64,000 nt of DNA, taken from assembly GCA_030248295.1 (NCBI GenBank), contig JASANH010001360.1, positions 1 to 64,000 of the forward strand, given 5' to 3'. A program made the translations under genes and the position numbers. The notes below the pieces were generated by a model. The model was not told where the DNA came from. It saw only the letters and a program-made list of their open reading frames with translations, and searched no databases. Each line of letters begins with the position of its first letter. The stretch's first letter is position 1. Positions 47,185 to 60,756 of this stretch are shown in pieces. This DNA is from Mesodorylaimus sp. YZB2_4. Lineage: Eukaryota; Nematoda; Enoplea; Dorylaimida; Dorylaimidae.

Positions 47185-48305
47185 GAGGTATTGCCAGCGG
47201 CTCAAGCCAACAGGAGCGAAACAACGTAGTTCACGTCGCCTCGTATAAACAGTAGCTGGTTGGTCAATCATGCACACTCACAATTAGAAGAGCAGCCACA
47301 CGTGTCGTGTGTGAGCAGCTAGCTAGTTTCCGACTGGAATCCGGGTCAAGGCCAAATCGTAAGTGTCTGCAAAGCAGACCAGCCACTCGACCTCGAACTC
47401 GCTCTCCGTCCAGTCCCCTGAACCAGTGCTCGGTTAGATGCAGATAAGCTACCCCCGCCTAGGGCATCCAATGTTCGCAGACCAATTGGATCAGAACCTG
47501 ACGGTGTGTTCAAAGTGCAAGTCAGCAGCGTCCAGTTTCAGCTAAGGCCGTCGATCGCGCCAATCTCGCTTTGAGTTGGCCCACCCCTTCCACACTGTTC
47601 ATAATCATATCAAGTATATTATGGCACAACACAACAAGCGCAAGTACAAGCACGAAACCGAGCGCGTGTCAGCACACATAGGGTGCCGTGGACACCACCA
47701 ACCATAGGATATGGTACCAGCAGTTTGTACAGCACACCCATATAATCACCCAATATCCTCACACAACAGCCAAATAGTCACAATCTGATGATCTATATAC
47801 GATTACAACCTCATAAACTGAAAACGATAAGTAATGATTCCTACTCGTTATACCAGTGTCATTTGAGCAACATAGACTACTATTATATCACCAAGAGAAT
47901 ACCATACGTGTAAGCACGAGGGCACCATACAGGACATCACCAACTATGCACCATCATCAAGGTCCAGCGAACAAAGAACTCTCCAGTAATGGCAAGAACT
48001 CAACCTAATCACGCTCCCACTACACTCCCTGCCGGCTAGTCCCACCGCTTATCAATGGTCCAAATGACCAGTTAACAAGTCTTTTGTAAAAAAACGGAAG
48101 TAAGAAAAACAGGCGCTAAAAATTGCTAAGGCGTAAAAAGGTAACCTCGGACATACAACAAGAAAGGTAGTGAAACGACGCGATAACACAAGTCCTCACT
48201 GACTTGCTGAGCCTCTCGCCAAAACAAAGCACTCTTCCTATCGACATCAAAAAATTTAAGTCACGCTGTACAAAACGACTCTCGGGGGGGGGGGGGGGCT
48301 GACTC
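47185..48305. other. Downstream region of the MITF-like gene
   Basis: No coding potential recognised; probably includes the 3' UTR of the minus-strand transcription factor gene. A G homopolymer of about 14 nt lies at 48285-48298, just after its stop codon. Confidence 0.4.
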
Positions 48306-51300
48306 TTACTGAGCCAAGAAATCCATACGCTCCGATTCGGGCGAAAAAGCTTGCGAGTCCCACTGCACGTCGGGCGATGCTAATTGCGAGTTGACGAGAC
48401 GCGAGTCGGACATGAGCGGGTCTGAGGACGATATCAAGGCGGCCGTTGACGAGGAGACCAGGTTTCCCACTGTGCTACTCGCCACTCCGCCCTGCTCGCC
48501 GCCCATATCCATAATCAACTCATTGACTTGATGCTGGTGAAGGTTGCTCGACCGATGATGCGAATTCGAGTGCTGATTAATCGAGCCGAGTGGCGCTCTT
48601 CGATCCCCGAAAAGGCTGAGATTATTATTAACCACGGGCGGTGTCTCCAGCACGCCGTCGCTTCCGAATGTTGGAACGGAAACGTAGAAACTGGACAGCT
48701 GGGCGTCCGACGAGATCGCGTAACTGTGCCCGCCCACCATGCTCGCGTTGTAATCAGTTAACCGATTCGGATGTTGTTGATGCTGTTGCTGTTGCTGCGG
48801 TGAATGCTGCACTGCGTGAGGCGCCGCTTGACCCATCGATGTGCTCTGAGGCAAAGGCGGCAACTGATGGTGCACCATATTCGGCTGCTGTTGCAACGAG
48901 GCCAGCGTATGAAACGTCGGAGCCGGATGATCTGGTCTCGGCTGAGGCGTCTGATCGTCGTCTAACGGTTCACTCTTGATTGGACGATCCGTGAGTCGAC
49001 CCTGGCCATCCATTAACAACGAGCGCCGATCCATCATCCGCGAGTCTGACACGAACGCCGACGAGGACGATTCGGGCGGCGGAACTGGTATGCCGCTTTG
49101 TTTCAAGCGTTGCTCCAATTCCTAAAACGACAAGCACGACAATGATCCGTCATCTCGGTTCGGCCAAACATCGGATCCCAAACAGGGCGTCACCCAACAC
49201 TCGACAAAGACTGATCGAGCGCCCGATCGATACATCATTAGATCCTGATAATCCTGACTCCTCCGCCCCTAGCCATCTACGGATTTGGCCACATTCTCCG
49301 CCCGAGACTACGTGCAGGAACTGGTGATGGCTCGTTATTACCGCTTTCCCGCGCATTACCTTTCCATCTATTTGATGCATCGATAATCATTCTCCAAAAT
49401 TCCAAACAAAGTTCGCTTTTGACGAGCGGATATTCGAAACCTTTCGCTCATTTCCCCTTTCAAGATTCTCAGCCGCGCCCAACTAAAATCCTCCCAGCAA
49501 CGCCCATTCAACCCATTTTTGGATTAGACCAAATATGATCAATCAAGGCGCGTCCTAACCCTAATCTCCTTAAAGAGGATCAAACCAGCGCAGGCTCGCT
49601 TACTCACAATTCAGTACACCCTCAGGGGTCAACACCGCCCTCACCCGTATTCTCATAGCCATTATCTTGTTATCTTGCTCCACGTTCTGATATCGATTCA
49701 AAATTTGGTGCATTTTCTCCTGATCACGTCGCAAAACGCGAATATATTCGACCGATGCTTTCAGTATAGTTCCCTTATTCAATTTGAGATCCCTTAAATA
49801 AACAATAGACTGTAAATGCATCACTAACACCCACGCATACCATTCTTACTCGGTGCACGCTTTTGGCAACAAAGTTCCCAATTCTTTTATCCGATCATTA
49901 ATATTGTAACGACGTCGGCGTTCGACTAAAACCAGGCTTAAATCAATAACCTTAAAGCACGCAGTCAGCTTGTACTCACTCATATTATGAATGTCCTTCT
50001 TTCGACGATCGCGCATCATTTCTTGCTCCTGCATCAATTCCTCGCGTACCAATCCTTCGATGTCGATCGTCGACGTGGGTGCACTATTCGACACTTGCCG
50101 AAGGAACGGAACGTTACGTCCACTCGTCAAAAGTGCTTCCAAATTATCAGCGTAAGATAAGCTGTTTAGCATCTAAACGTCATAAAATACCCGTTCTACA
50201 CACACCAATGACCTCATAGGACTCGAGACTCGAGTACACGCTACTCAGGCAGCTAATGACGCAATAAAATCATAAAAGTTACATTACCTTGGATGATGTC
50301 GAGTGAGAGTCGCGTTTCTGTTGCTCTTCTTCCATCGATAAGATTTCGTCAATTATCACGTCATCCAACTAAAAATAATTCCAATCGTATCTCAACTGAT
50401 GATACAATATTTACACAATTTACACACCTCCGATTGAGCGCTCGTAAATGAATTACTTTGAGGCGACTCGTAACCATCGTGGCTCAAGTCGGCTGGACTT
50501 TGTCTCGATGTGGCCGTCGACTAAAAAACAACCACTTTCCTAATCCATTCCACTCTTCAGGAGTCTCTTATCTTCTGGCACCAGTCTACTTATAAACCAT
50601 CCCCATAAACTTAGCCACGCTTATCACCCGCCACTACAACAAATTAGGCTCAACTTTAGGCAAACAAGCCAAATGACACCCGTTTTACTGCCAGCAGGCG
50701 CCCATACTTCGCGACGCCAGCTATCACAGTATGCCAGCAGTCTCGACACGAACACCATTGCATCGTCAGCCCCCATCAAATCTTCCATCACTCTTCCGAG
50801 ACTTTTATCATATACTTATACACAAGCATACAGGGCACGGGCTAGTTTTTTGCTCTGCCCAGTTTCACTCCTCACTTGCACCAAACTACTCAAATTATTA
50901 TCAAATAACAAAGGAAACCGGTTGTCCTAAAACCTTCTTTACTTCTCTGTACGACTTCGATTAAACGCAATTTCACAAGCACTAGACCGACCTCCCCTTT
51001 TATGCTATAATTTATGAGTCAGACATCAACTTTTTCAGCACAAAATTGGTTTTTCGAGTTTGCGTAAAATAAGCGAAAAACTATTCGTTCGAGAGCAAGT
51101 TCATCTACGCCCATCTCGAAAACAAAATATATTACACGAAAAATCATACCTGCGCTCGATAATGTTGTTGATGTTGAATATTATTATAATGAGGCGTCGT
51201 TACTCGCCCAGCATTGTCCATATTCGTCATTCGAGGCATTTTTGGAGGCGTATTTTGCGGCAATCCCGGCGGCAGGCTGCTGCTCAAAGTCAAATTTCTA

Positions 51301-53793
51301 CGACCCATGTCCTCATCAGCCAATTGCTGTTGCACCTAAAACGTACATTTCATTGGCCCCGCATACTCGGCCCTAACTGATAAGCAGCCGAGTGACATCG
51401 ACACAAAAACAAGCATCCAAACACACGATTAGCAAAGAACAAGCCGGTCGGTGTCACTGATAAATGCGGCTACGTGCTTAGGCCCTCGAATCGACATCGA
51501 CCCCGTCAACGCTCCTTGCACTCGAGGACTCTGCCTGTTGATGGCGCAACGCCCGCTCGAAACAATCCGCCTTAGACGAGACCAGATACGCGCAACAATA
51601 CTTGGTATAGCTAGAAATGTCCAAAAAAGTCATCGCCATTAGCTCACTCAAGACTTACGTACGAAAAGTTGGCAGCCGTCAACACGCGATTTCTGTGCAC
51701 CAAGCACAACGCTGAAGCTTAGCTCATCTGTCCGTGGGCTAACAGTCGTAGCCCCTGGGCTAAGCAGCCACCTCTTGGCCTTCAACGAGGACACTACCGG
51801 ATCACCAGTCCATCCCTTCGATATCCACACCAACTACAAACAAGAACAACGGCGAATCCTTTTATGGAGAACACAAAATCTGGTAAACTTGGTCGACACG
51901 CCCACCACAAATGGTGACAGCCCGACTGTCATCGGGCAAGGATTAATTGCATACCTAAGCGGATCTACTAAATCGACTTGAGACAATATCGGTTTCGGAG
52001 ATTAGTAAAACAAGATGCATCGACCGAGTTACTGATCTCATCCGCCACTGTGCTGAGCACAGATCAATCAAACCCCCTTCGTCTTCCCTATAGAAGAAAA
52101 GAAAACACAACCGACCTGTGGTAGAACTAGAAAACTCTGCCAACATCCACTACGCCATACTGTCCCAAAAACTGGCACTAGTTGGTGGTTGGGATAGCAA
52201 ATAGATTTTCGTGCCATAATCTCTCGATATTTATGATAAGAAGGCAAAAGAGATTAGGAAAACTTCCTAAAACTACCTTCCCTCCATCGTCAGCGACAAA
52301 CATCGAAAAATTCTTCAGCAAACGTCCGGCAGCGTGAGAAACCGCATTTATGACCAGCTGAATGTACATAGTCAACAAAATCGAGCACTTATATGTACAC
52401 AATTCCAGTCGCCTTATCTCCTACGCTAACGTCGTCGCATTACGTCGAATGACGTTTCTCACGAATACCATACACGTTCGAGGTATACCATACTTAACTG
52501 GTGCGAACCGGATCCTCACAACCTTCTGTGGGTATAGAACGTGTACGCATAGGCCCGTATAACGCGCCGCCCTCGAAGCTGTTTTCGACAAATACAATAC
52601 TAGAAACCAACTATTGCCAAAGACTAAAATTGTGAATACAAAACTGGCCAAAACTGGTTTCAATTAACTTCGGATTGGGCGTTATTGACAGCATGCATAA
52701 TGTATTGCCAATTTCTAGTCTTTCTATTCTTGTACCAACTGCACCAACCCGCCCCGCACCCGACGCCCTATTGTTGCCCAGTTTCGAGTAGTTCCAATTT
52801 TCAATAGTTAACAGGGAAAACAGGAATGGACAAAAGAAACCTAGGCCATGCATGATGCGAATCACCGCCGAGCCCCTATATTTCCCCGTTCCATATACAC
52901 TACAGTACAAGCAGTCCAAGTGAGCGATGATGAATTCTAGAAACGACTGTGGAAAACTAAAGGTTATCAGTGGCCTATAACCGAGCGTGTCACATTGTTT
53001 CTCACTCCTTGATCCTATGTGCTGATGATGGGTTCGTATTGTACATTCGACTTCCCAGCCCGCCAGGGGTCCATCTGTTTTCAGAGTCCATAGGTGTACG
53101 CTTCAGTGACAGTGAGAAAAGCGTTTCGTCAAGCTTCCTCACACAGAATCGACACCTTCCCTCTGTCCCACATTCTACTCGGCCGAGGAATGATTACGAT
53201 TCGTAGGGAAGTCAAGACTGAAACACGGAGCTAGAGCCACAGGCAACATAAGATTCTTCCCGATCTGGCATCAAAGAACGACGTTGGCTAGGAGCCATGA
53301 ACAGAATGCAACGAAGCTACGGAATTTTGAACATTGGGGAAACTCGGTATGGGCAGTTAGCCAAGAAAAGTGAAAGCCATACGGTAGCCGCTCGGTATGA
53401 CAACAGCTTAAAAACTAGCTGAGACGGGGGGGCGCGAATAACTGGAACACTGAACCAATAGGGAGATCATTCAACAATACGAGATAAACTTACGTGAATA
53501 ATTTGAGGCGGTAAGTGGACGAGACGATTACCACTAAAGCGTATTGGTTGAGATATGATAATGGGAGAGGTCTTCACACTGCCACCACCACTTCCATAGC
53601 TCGATCCGCCGCCGTTCGCGTTACTCGTCGTGCTCGATTTGATGGCCAAGGGCGACGTGGATGCCATCGAGTCCATGATGCCTGGACTTTGTCCACCACT
53701 GAACGAATCACCGCCAGGTTTCAACTGGTTGTCGAACATAGTCTGCTCCCTCATCAGTTGCAAACGTAAATTAGTACGCGATGATGAGCTCAT
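48306..53793 (-). CDS. Mitf: MITF/TFEB-family bHLH-zipper transcription factor (HLH-30-like)
   Basis: Eight exons join in phase: 53793-53494, 51335-51150, 50520-50428, 50368-50288, 50172-49980, 49925-49850, 49792-49645 and 49121-48306, giving 630 residues. The N-terminus [14 protein letters not shown] matches the Rag-GTPase-binding helix of [19 protein letters not shown] matches the family activation segment. VSNSAP corresponds to the MITF SNSCP site used for 14-3-3 control. The basic region and helix 1 read [20 protein letters not shown]; helix 2 and zipper follow ([17 protein letters not shown], then [12 protein letters not shown]). The C-terminal exon is Gln/Ser-rich, with an IKSEPLDD-type SUMO motif. 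It should bind E-box/CLEAR sites to control lysosome and autophagy genes. The first intron is ~2.1 kb. An upstream 5' extension in frame lacks an ATG. Confidence 0.93.
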
Positions 53794-55037
53794 GATAGGA
53801 TGGTAAAGCGAAATCGATTCCACTCGATGTAAAGCTGACTTTTAGACAAGGCCCAATTAGATTTCAACTAGCAGGACGAATTCGATTTGCCTGAAACGAC
53901 GAACGTAGTCATATACGCCTATCGTATAAATTACCCGTCTGTGGGCTAGGTATCAGTATAGGTAAAGCTTGCAGAGAGCCTCCTGGAGGTAGTAAGACGA
54001 TGATACGCGATCACTCACTCGTAAATAACACCGTCTAAGCTAGAGAAGGGAACAGAAGGTTCGAGCGACGGCTGCTAGCTCCTTATAAAGAGTGATCAGA
54101 ATTATCAACAACATCGGGCTCGAACTGATGAGACGCCACGCAATTAAAGGCAGTAGCCAACTGACGAAAGTGCAATTGTACATAATCTGATCCATCCGGC
54201 GGCGTTCTATTAAAATATCTTAACCATAGATCTATCAGAGCAGCCGAGACACAAATCGGTCCAACATACATAGTTACGTCGTATTCAAGATAATGAACGG
54301 GTGCGTCCAGGTGCGGACGAGCGCCATTTCCTGCCCCCCAGAGCACACCTGGTACACTCTAGCATGCACCTATAGATAGGTATCCATAAGCTAACATCGA
54401 AACCAGGGGTTCAAGAGGGTAAAAGGTCGGCAACTAGAATGAGGGTTTATACGACCACCATCATCCCAGCCCGCATAATCACAAAGGCACTGCCAACCCA
54501 CTCGTCGTACTAGGAATACGAACAAGTAATTTTCTCCGATACGTCGGGTAGTCGATCAACAAAGAAATAGGCCGAGACGTGGGCAGAAAGAAAAGTCGTG
54601 GGCCATGAAACCGTGCCAAAAAAATTCTCTTTCGTAAGAAACAGAAAACCATACCTATTTTTTAATTAGCTCGTATATTCAGAAACCGTAAAGTATAAGT
54701 TTGTCCGTAAAATTCGAAAAATAATCATAATTACTTCTTTACATTGTTTAGGCCTACCACTGTTTCGAAATTTTGTAAAGATTGATATTAGACTCGTAGG
54801 CCTACTTACTTTACACTGCAGGTGACACCTGGACGTGGTAAATGTGAGTTGCAGGTGTCATCATACTGTAATCGCTGCACGAACGGTGCAGCCATTTTTA
54901 TCTGCTCGTTGTGATTGATTGGGTTTGCTCGGGCCACGTGGGTAATCAAGTAAACAACGTATTCTCCGTCTTCGATGCAATTTGCATAACCTGTTGCACA
55001 CTCGACCTTTATTTAACCTTTTCAACCCCATTGCATA
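53794..55037. other. Divergent intergenic region between Mitf and Ivd
   Basis: Separates two oppositely transcribed genes and should hold both promoters. A minus-strand open frame at 54346-54083 has no recognised domain. An inverted caggtgacacctg-like element lies at 54821-54833 (caggtgacacctgg), with a further caggtgtca near 54853; these E-box-like CAGGTG words are suggestive only. Confidence 0.4.
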
Positions 55038-57982
55038 ATGGCGCTATCTTTCCGGTTTTTGACTCAACGTTTAGCGATTCATTTATCGAAATTTACAAAA
55101 CCATGTTCGAGCCGATTCTTATCTCATTATCCAATCGATGATGACGTATTTGGCTTATCCGATGATCAAAAACAGGTTTGCTAAATTTTATGAGCATTTT
55201 TCAAATCAATAAATGCGATTTCTTTTAGCTAAGAGAAAGCGTTTTCAATTTTTCACAAAAAGAATTAGCTCCTTATGCTGATGAAATCGATCGTACTAAT
55301 AATTTTAGCAAAATTAGAGTAAGATGCGATGAACAAATTGATTATTCGGAATTTAAATGTTGAGATTTTTAGGAATTTTGGAAAAAGTTAGGCGATATGG
55401 GATTTTTAGGTATTACGGCACCGCGTAAGTGTTGATTCCTCAAAGCAGAATATCTGGGCTGTCTCGAGAGTTGAGGTCCAGATCTCGAGAAGGTCTATGG
55501 GGAGAAAAGGCGTCCCTAAGAGATCTGTCTTCTTGGTTTTGAACTTGACACAAAGTGCAAATCAACTTTCATTTCAGCTGTTTACGGTGGCACTGGCGGA
55601 ACATACTTTGATCATTGTATCCTAATGGAAGAGATATCACGAGCGTCTGCTTCTGTCGGCCTGAGCTACGGAGCTCATTCCAATTTGTGCGTTAATCAAC
55701 TTGTTCGAAATGGAAACGAAGCGCAGAAGAAAAAATATTTGCCAAAAGTACCCGTTTTTGAATTTTTGATTCTTTCCTAATTTGGAATTGTGTCTTTTCA
55801 GCTTTGCTCAGGCGAACACATCGGCGCTCTGGCGATGAGTGAGGCGAATTCGGGATCGGATGTTGTGTCGATGCGACTAAAAGCGGAGAATCGAGGCGAT
55901 CATTATGTTTTGAATGGAACCAAATTTTGGATAACGAATGGACCTGATGCCGATGTTTTGATCGTTTACGCAAAGACTGATCCAAATCCCGACGAACCAG
56001 CTCGAGGCATAACTGCTTTCATCATCGAAAAGGTAAAGGCAGTTTTTCTGTACATTTTTCGCGGAAACTTGCCTGTTTTAGTCTTTCCCAGGATATAGTA
56101 CATCGCAAAAATTGGACAAGCTTGGAATGCGAGGATCAAATACTTGCGAGCTGGTTTTCGAAGATTGTCGGGTCCCGGTTGAGAACGTGTTGGGCAACGT
56201 GAATAAAGGCGTGTACGTATTGATGACCGGGCTGGACCTGGAGCGGCTGGTATTGGCGGCTGGACCAGTCGGGTATGTCAAGTTTCACTGTGGTCGGGGG
56301 AGTACCCTGGAATCGATTGGCTAAGACGTTGCCAAGGGTGTGCATGTTCCCCCTGCATGTGAGGCCTCACGGAAAAGCACGCTCCATCCAAAACGAATTA
56401 TCATTGTCGCGTGGTTTTCAGCAAGAAGTTGACGGAAAATTCTCCCAAATTTGCGGTGTCCAAATCGGGATGATGAGGTCTACTGTAGGGAGAGGTGGAT
56501 AACCATTGCCGTATTTCGAGTTTTATCTTTCCTTTTTTTAGGATTATGCAAGCGTGCTGTGACACTGCGTTCGAATATGTTCATCACAGAGAGGCGTTCG
56601 GTGTGAAAATCGGCCAGTTTCAGGTAAGCTGAGCTCCCATCGTCACGTCCCCGACGGCTAATTTCACTGTATGTTTTAGATAATGCAAGGAAAAATAGCT
56701 GATATGTACACGACGCTGAATGCTTCAAGGTCGTATTTGTACAATGTCGCCAGGGCAGCGACGAAGGGAAAGGTCAATGCGAAGGTAAATAGTCTTTTAT
56801 TTTCTTATTCCTTGTGAAGAGGCTCATATGGTAGTCGTTCATCGAATCTTGGAGTATCACCCGTCAGGATGATGTTTCAGTCAGTGACTAGGTCGAAGAC
56901 TTGGCTGGGAGTTGGCGTGCTGCATCGATCACTGTCTCCAGTCAGGACTCGATGATGACCCAGACGTGTTACAGCTTGTTCTTTTTAGGACTGTGCCGGA
57001 GTCATTTTGTATTGCGCCGAGATGGCTACTCAAGTGGCGTTACAATCAATCCAGTGTCTGGGTAGGTGGTCTGGGAGGCTAGTCTATCCTCGAATAAGTC
57101 CCCTAGTGAGCAGGCTGTGTTTACACCTCGAAATCCTCACCAGGGGTCGGTCCATACACAACATAGGTCATACCGAAACTCAGCCAAAGCACGTGGGTGG
57201 CCCGCAGTGGTTAAAAAGGTAGCTGTGTTAAACGTAACAGAAGATCGTGTAAGAGTTCAGCATGCCAAGCGGATATGTCTAGCTTATGGCGAGAACATAA
57301 GGCCGAATAAGCATGAAATATACCTCCTGTGGGAAAGAGGATCCTAAACAATCTCTAGGGGGGACTTTGAAAGGAACAGGAAGATTTTGAGCTGTTGAAG
57401 GGCTAGTGGGGATGTGTTCTGTATGTACATGCTTTTTGGCACATTTCTCTCCGACAAGATGGGGTGTGCAGAAAACATTCTAACGGTCACAGCTAGGTGT
57501 GTGGATGGCAAGATTTTGCGAACTCTCACGTCAGTTTTGTTGGACAGAAATGTGCACGCCATCCCTCGTTACAGTACACGATATTACTACTAGTCTTCTA
57601 CTTTACGCCTCAAAATCTACCATGTTTCTCAAAACTGTCCCATGGTTTCTTGAGGAACATGTTTCCCGCATTGGATATTTCGTGTCTGGGTGTGCAAAAA
57701 AACATACTGTACAGTAGATCAACAAAGGATATTGCAAGATTTTGTGCACTCTCGCTTTTGTCGGGAGAGATGTGCACGGGGGAGCCGATGTTCCAGGAAG
57801 CATGGGCGATCCCGCACAACGCGTGTGCTATTTCAGGCGGCAATGGGTACATCAATGAATATCCGACTGGACGATATTTGCGAGATGCGAAGCTGTACGA
57901 GATTGGTGCGGGGACCAGCGAGATTCGTCGGCTGGTGATAGGCAGATCGTTGAACAAGGAGTACCATGTGGCGGCAAAGTGA
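55038..57982 (+). CDS. Ivd: Isovaleryl-CoA dehydrogenase, mitochondrial
   Basis: Ten exons: 55038-55175, 55229-55318, 55373-55424, 55578-55747, 55802-56032, 56082-56272, 56542-56623, 56680-56784, 56989-57061 and 57837-57982. They encode 425 residues, the same length as the human enzyme. The N-terminus is an Arg/Ser-rich mitochondrial presequence. Family landmarks are [55 protein letters not shown], and [19 protein letters not shown]. The catalytic Glu typical of IVD lies in [10 protein letters not shown], while the C-terminal [12 protein letters not shown] lacks the Glu used by other acyl-CoA dehydrogenases, which specifically supports IVD. The enzyme is FAD-dependent and oxidises isovaleryl-CoA in leucine catabolism, passing electrons to ETF. 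The last intron is 775 bp and carries local repeats. Confidence 0.95.
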
Positions 57983-58311
57983 TATTTTTGAATCAGTATT
58001 GTATATTTTTGACATTAAGGCGGGAGGAAGACATAATTTTTAGAAATATTTATTGATGCTTGATTGAAAGCAGAACTGGCGATTCGTGGACGCGTATTAG
58101 TGATCTTTGGAAAGACAGTATTTGGCAATTTTGGTAGTATCGAGTTTTTATCAAGCTTGAATTTCCCACCAAAAAACTTATATCAATCTTGGGGCCATTT
58201 CAAGTTCGTGGTGGGTTGACGTCATTTTCGACCAATCAGCGCGCTGTAAACAGGCTGTCTGGGCGGAGGGTGTGCGCCACGCTGGGTCTGTCTATTTGTC
58301 ACAGCCCTAGT
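57983..58311. other. Short spacer between Ivd and cyclophilin
   Basis: 329 bp separate the stop of Ivd from the cyclophilin ATG, on the same strand. It must hold the 3' UTR of one and the promoter or trans-splice region of the other. Confidence 0.5.
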
Positions 58312-59301
58312 ATGGCCCTTTTGTTGCAAGGAACTCGAGTTGCCTTGTTCGGCTCTGTGTCTTCGTCAGTTTGTCGGTCATTCTTCAACTCATCCATTCC
58401 AAGCCTTCGAAACTTTTCTGCAGTCGCTGCTCAATCTGTATCGAAATCAAAGATGGCTCGTCCTCGCGTTTTCTTCGATGTGACAATCGGTGGTAAACCT
58501 GCTGGAAGAATCGTTATGGAGGTAAAAGAGTTCAGAGCGATCGATAATAGCGTGAGAATGCATTTTTTGTTTTCTTTAGTTGTTTTCCGACTCTACTCCG
58601 AAAACAGCTGAGAACTTCCGAGCTTTGTGCACGGGCGAGAAAGGAGTAGGAAAGCAGGGAAAACCCTTGCATTTCAAGAATTCATCTTTTCATCGTATTA
58701 TTCCTGACTTCATGTGCCAAGTAAGCTTGATTGCTTGTTTATGTGCTCTTAAGAGCTGCAGAGTACATATGCCCACTGCTATTTTTAGGGCGGTGATTTT
58801 ACCCGCGGCAATGGAACTGGTGGAGAGTCGATTTACGGAGAAAAGTTTGCGGACGAGAACTTCAATTTGAAACATACTGAGCCCGGAATTTTGTCGATGG
58901 CTAACGCTGGTCCTAACACCAATGGATCGCAATTCTTTATCACCACCGTGAAGACCACGTGGTAAGCTACGGTGCCATAGGATATACATAGGCTACAGCG
59001 CATAACGCATAGGTGGTTTGTCTTACTTTCTCTCCGTGCGTTTTGGAGTTGTCGAAGTCTGCAGTTGTTTATTCTGCCCCGCGCCTTTGAGCAGCGGCTG
59101 TTGCAGTTTATCTCGGGCTGACGATAACTCAGAACAGCACGTAAACACGTTTTATGAATTTTGTTTAGGCTGGATGGAAAGCACGTGGTCTTCGGAAAGG
59201 TGGTCGAAGGATTCGACGTTGTCAAGCAAATGGAAGGCCAAGGTACGCAATCCGGAAAGCCGAAGACCGAGGTAAAAATTGCCGATTGCGGTCAATTGTG
59301 A
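58312..59301 (+). CDS. Cyclophilin-type peptidyl-prolyl isomerase, probably mitochondrial
   Basis: Exons 58312-58521, 58580-58720, 58789-58961 and 59169-59301 encode 218 residues. About 48 N-terminal residues, rich in Arg, Ser and hydrophobics without acids, form a presequence before [14 protein letters not shown], so a mitochondrial matrix cyclophilin (PPIF-like) is likely. Use of the internal ATG (58453) would give the cytosolic form, as in CypA. Active-site residues are present: [15 protein letters not shown] (catalytic Arg), [12 protein letters not shown], and the cyclosporin-binding Trp in [12 protein letters not shown]. It catalyses cis-trans isomerisation of prolyl bonds. The divergent-type insertion [12 protein letters not shown] is present after CTGE, a feature of some nematode and plant cyclophilins. 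Confidence 0.95.
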
Positions 59302-59630
59302 CGTGTCGTTGACGAATGAGAGAAAGTGGCGAAGAATATGGATCGTATCGTATCGTAGTAGTGTTGTCTTCTTTGAGCCAGGTTATTTGACCTTATGACA
59401 TGTTAGGGAAGTATTTCAGGATGCATCATTTAGAAAACGATTTTTGTCAATTTAATTATATATATATACGGAATTCGATACTTCTTTAGTTATCACATCC
59501 AAATCCACTAACGGGTTTCCTCGCTTTGTCTCGTGTCGAGTTGATGAAAAACTGTTTTTGTGGTCAAGTAACAATGGATTCGTAAAATCTTTGCAATTTG
59601 CAAATCGATTTCAGGTCGCAAACTGTGAAA
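59302..59630. other. Tail-to-tail spacer
   Basis: The 3' flanks of the cyclophilin (+) and DNAJC12 (-) genes. It contains a short (ta)n stretch at 59456-59468 and nothing else recognisable. Confidence 0.5.
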
Positions 59631-60219
59631 TCATATTTGATAAGATCGGAAGAGTTGGCTGATGGACTGTGTTGGGGCCTGGCGGATGTCACTTTTTCCA
59701 GCGCTCTCTGCTTTGCTCTCCGTTTCTTGCAGCATATGCTGTTTAGGCTTTTGACCAGCCCAATGCATGGACTGAAAAGAAGAATATGAGAGTGAGTGGG
59801 AGGCGAATGGGGGGCCTACCATGTGCACGAGTTGTTGTTTCGATAACCAGTCATCGAATTGGATGGCGATGCCACACCTGCGCCATTGGTCGTATTTAGT
59901 ACGAAGACTGGGATCCGTCAAAACCTGTTTGGCCCGTTGCAAATGAACAAATTCCTTGCCTTCAAGGACCCGAAACAATAAGAGGAAAGGCGTGAAAAAA
60001 TTTAAAAATCTTACTCGTTTCTGCATTTTCAATATTCTTGTCTGGATGCAAGGCCAAAGCACGAATTTTGTATTCGGTTATAATTTGTTCGGTCTAAAAA
60101 GAGGGAATTAGGAGGGTACGAAAAGCAGGGGGGCTTACACTCGATAATTCGTCGCAACCGAGCAAAGCGTAGAAATCGTCTTCTCGGCGCGGTTGAAATG
60201 CCAAAATCGAGTCGGTCAT
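59631..60219 (-). CDS. DNAJC12: DNAJC12-like J-domain co-chaperone
   Basis: Exons 60219-60139, 60093-60015, 59959-59820 and 59771-59631 join in phase to 146 residues. The J domain spans about residues 14-80 with DDFYALLGCDELSS, the HPDK motif in ALALHPDKN, and YDQWRRCGIAIQFDDWL. SMHWAGQKPK follows, and the protein ends LFRSYQI, close to the conserved C-terminal heptapeptide of DNAJC12 (FRNYEI in human). The HPD motif indicates stimulation of Hsp70 ATPase. DNAJC12 assists folding of aromatic amino acid hydroxylases in vertebrates. It is shorter than the human protein (198 residues) because the Lys/Glu-rich linker is reduced. The third acceptor is the AG of gaag before GCAAGG, needed to keep frame. 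Confidence 0.9.
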
Positions 60220-60756
60220 GATTGGACTGCACTGCAGCACGTGCCTCGTTTAGGACTGACACAAGGATCGATAAGATACGACACCTAGAAAGAAAAAATT
60301 GCCCGTTTCCGTTCCATTGATCTTCCCATTACGCCGCCCAGGTCTGTGCCAAATAGGATTGCCGGCATGGCCATATACTGTGAGGGAGGGAGGGGCACGC
60401 GCGGGAAACCATGTTTGCCGAGATTGGCAGTGAAATTAGAAGTGTTTAGGCCAGTGAGAAAGGGAACAAAGCGTGTTTTCGAAAAGGAATCCAGCGAATT
60501 ATGCAGTGCTGCTTTAATCACCTAGTGGTTGAGCACAAGCATTGCAAGGGCATTGATGGAAAGGGCGCTCATTTTGGGACCAGAGCACCCTGAAAATGAT
60601 GGCAGTGTCTGGCGTGACTGTACGGAGAGTAATCTCGAGACCAACTGCACTACGCGAGAATTACAACGGTCTACTGTACATATATACTCAACACAGGTCG
60701 CCTATTCTGGCCGTAGCCCTAGCGAGCAAGCCTTACCACATCACGCTACTCTACAT
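60220..60756. other. Upstream of DNAJC12, nothing identified
   Basis: No further coding or repeat feature supported. Confidence 0.4.
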
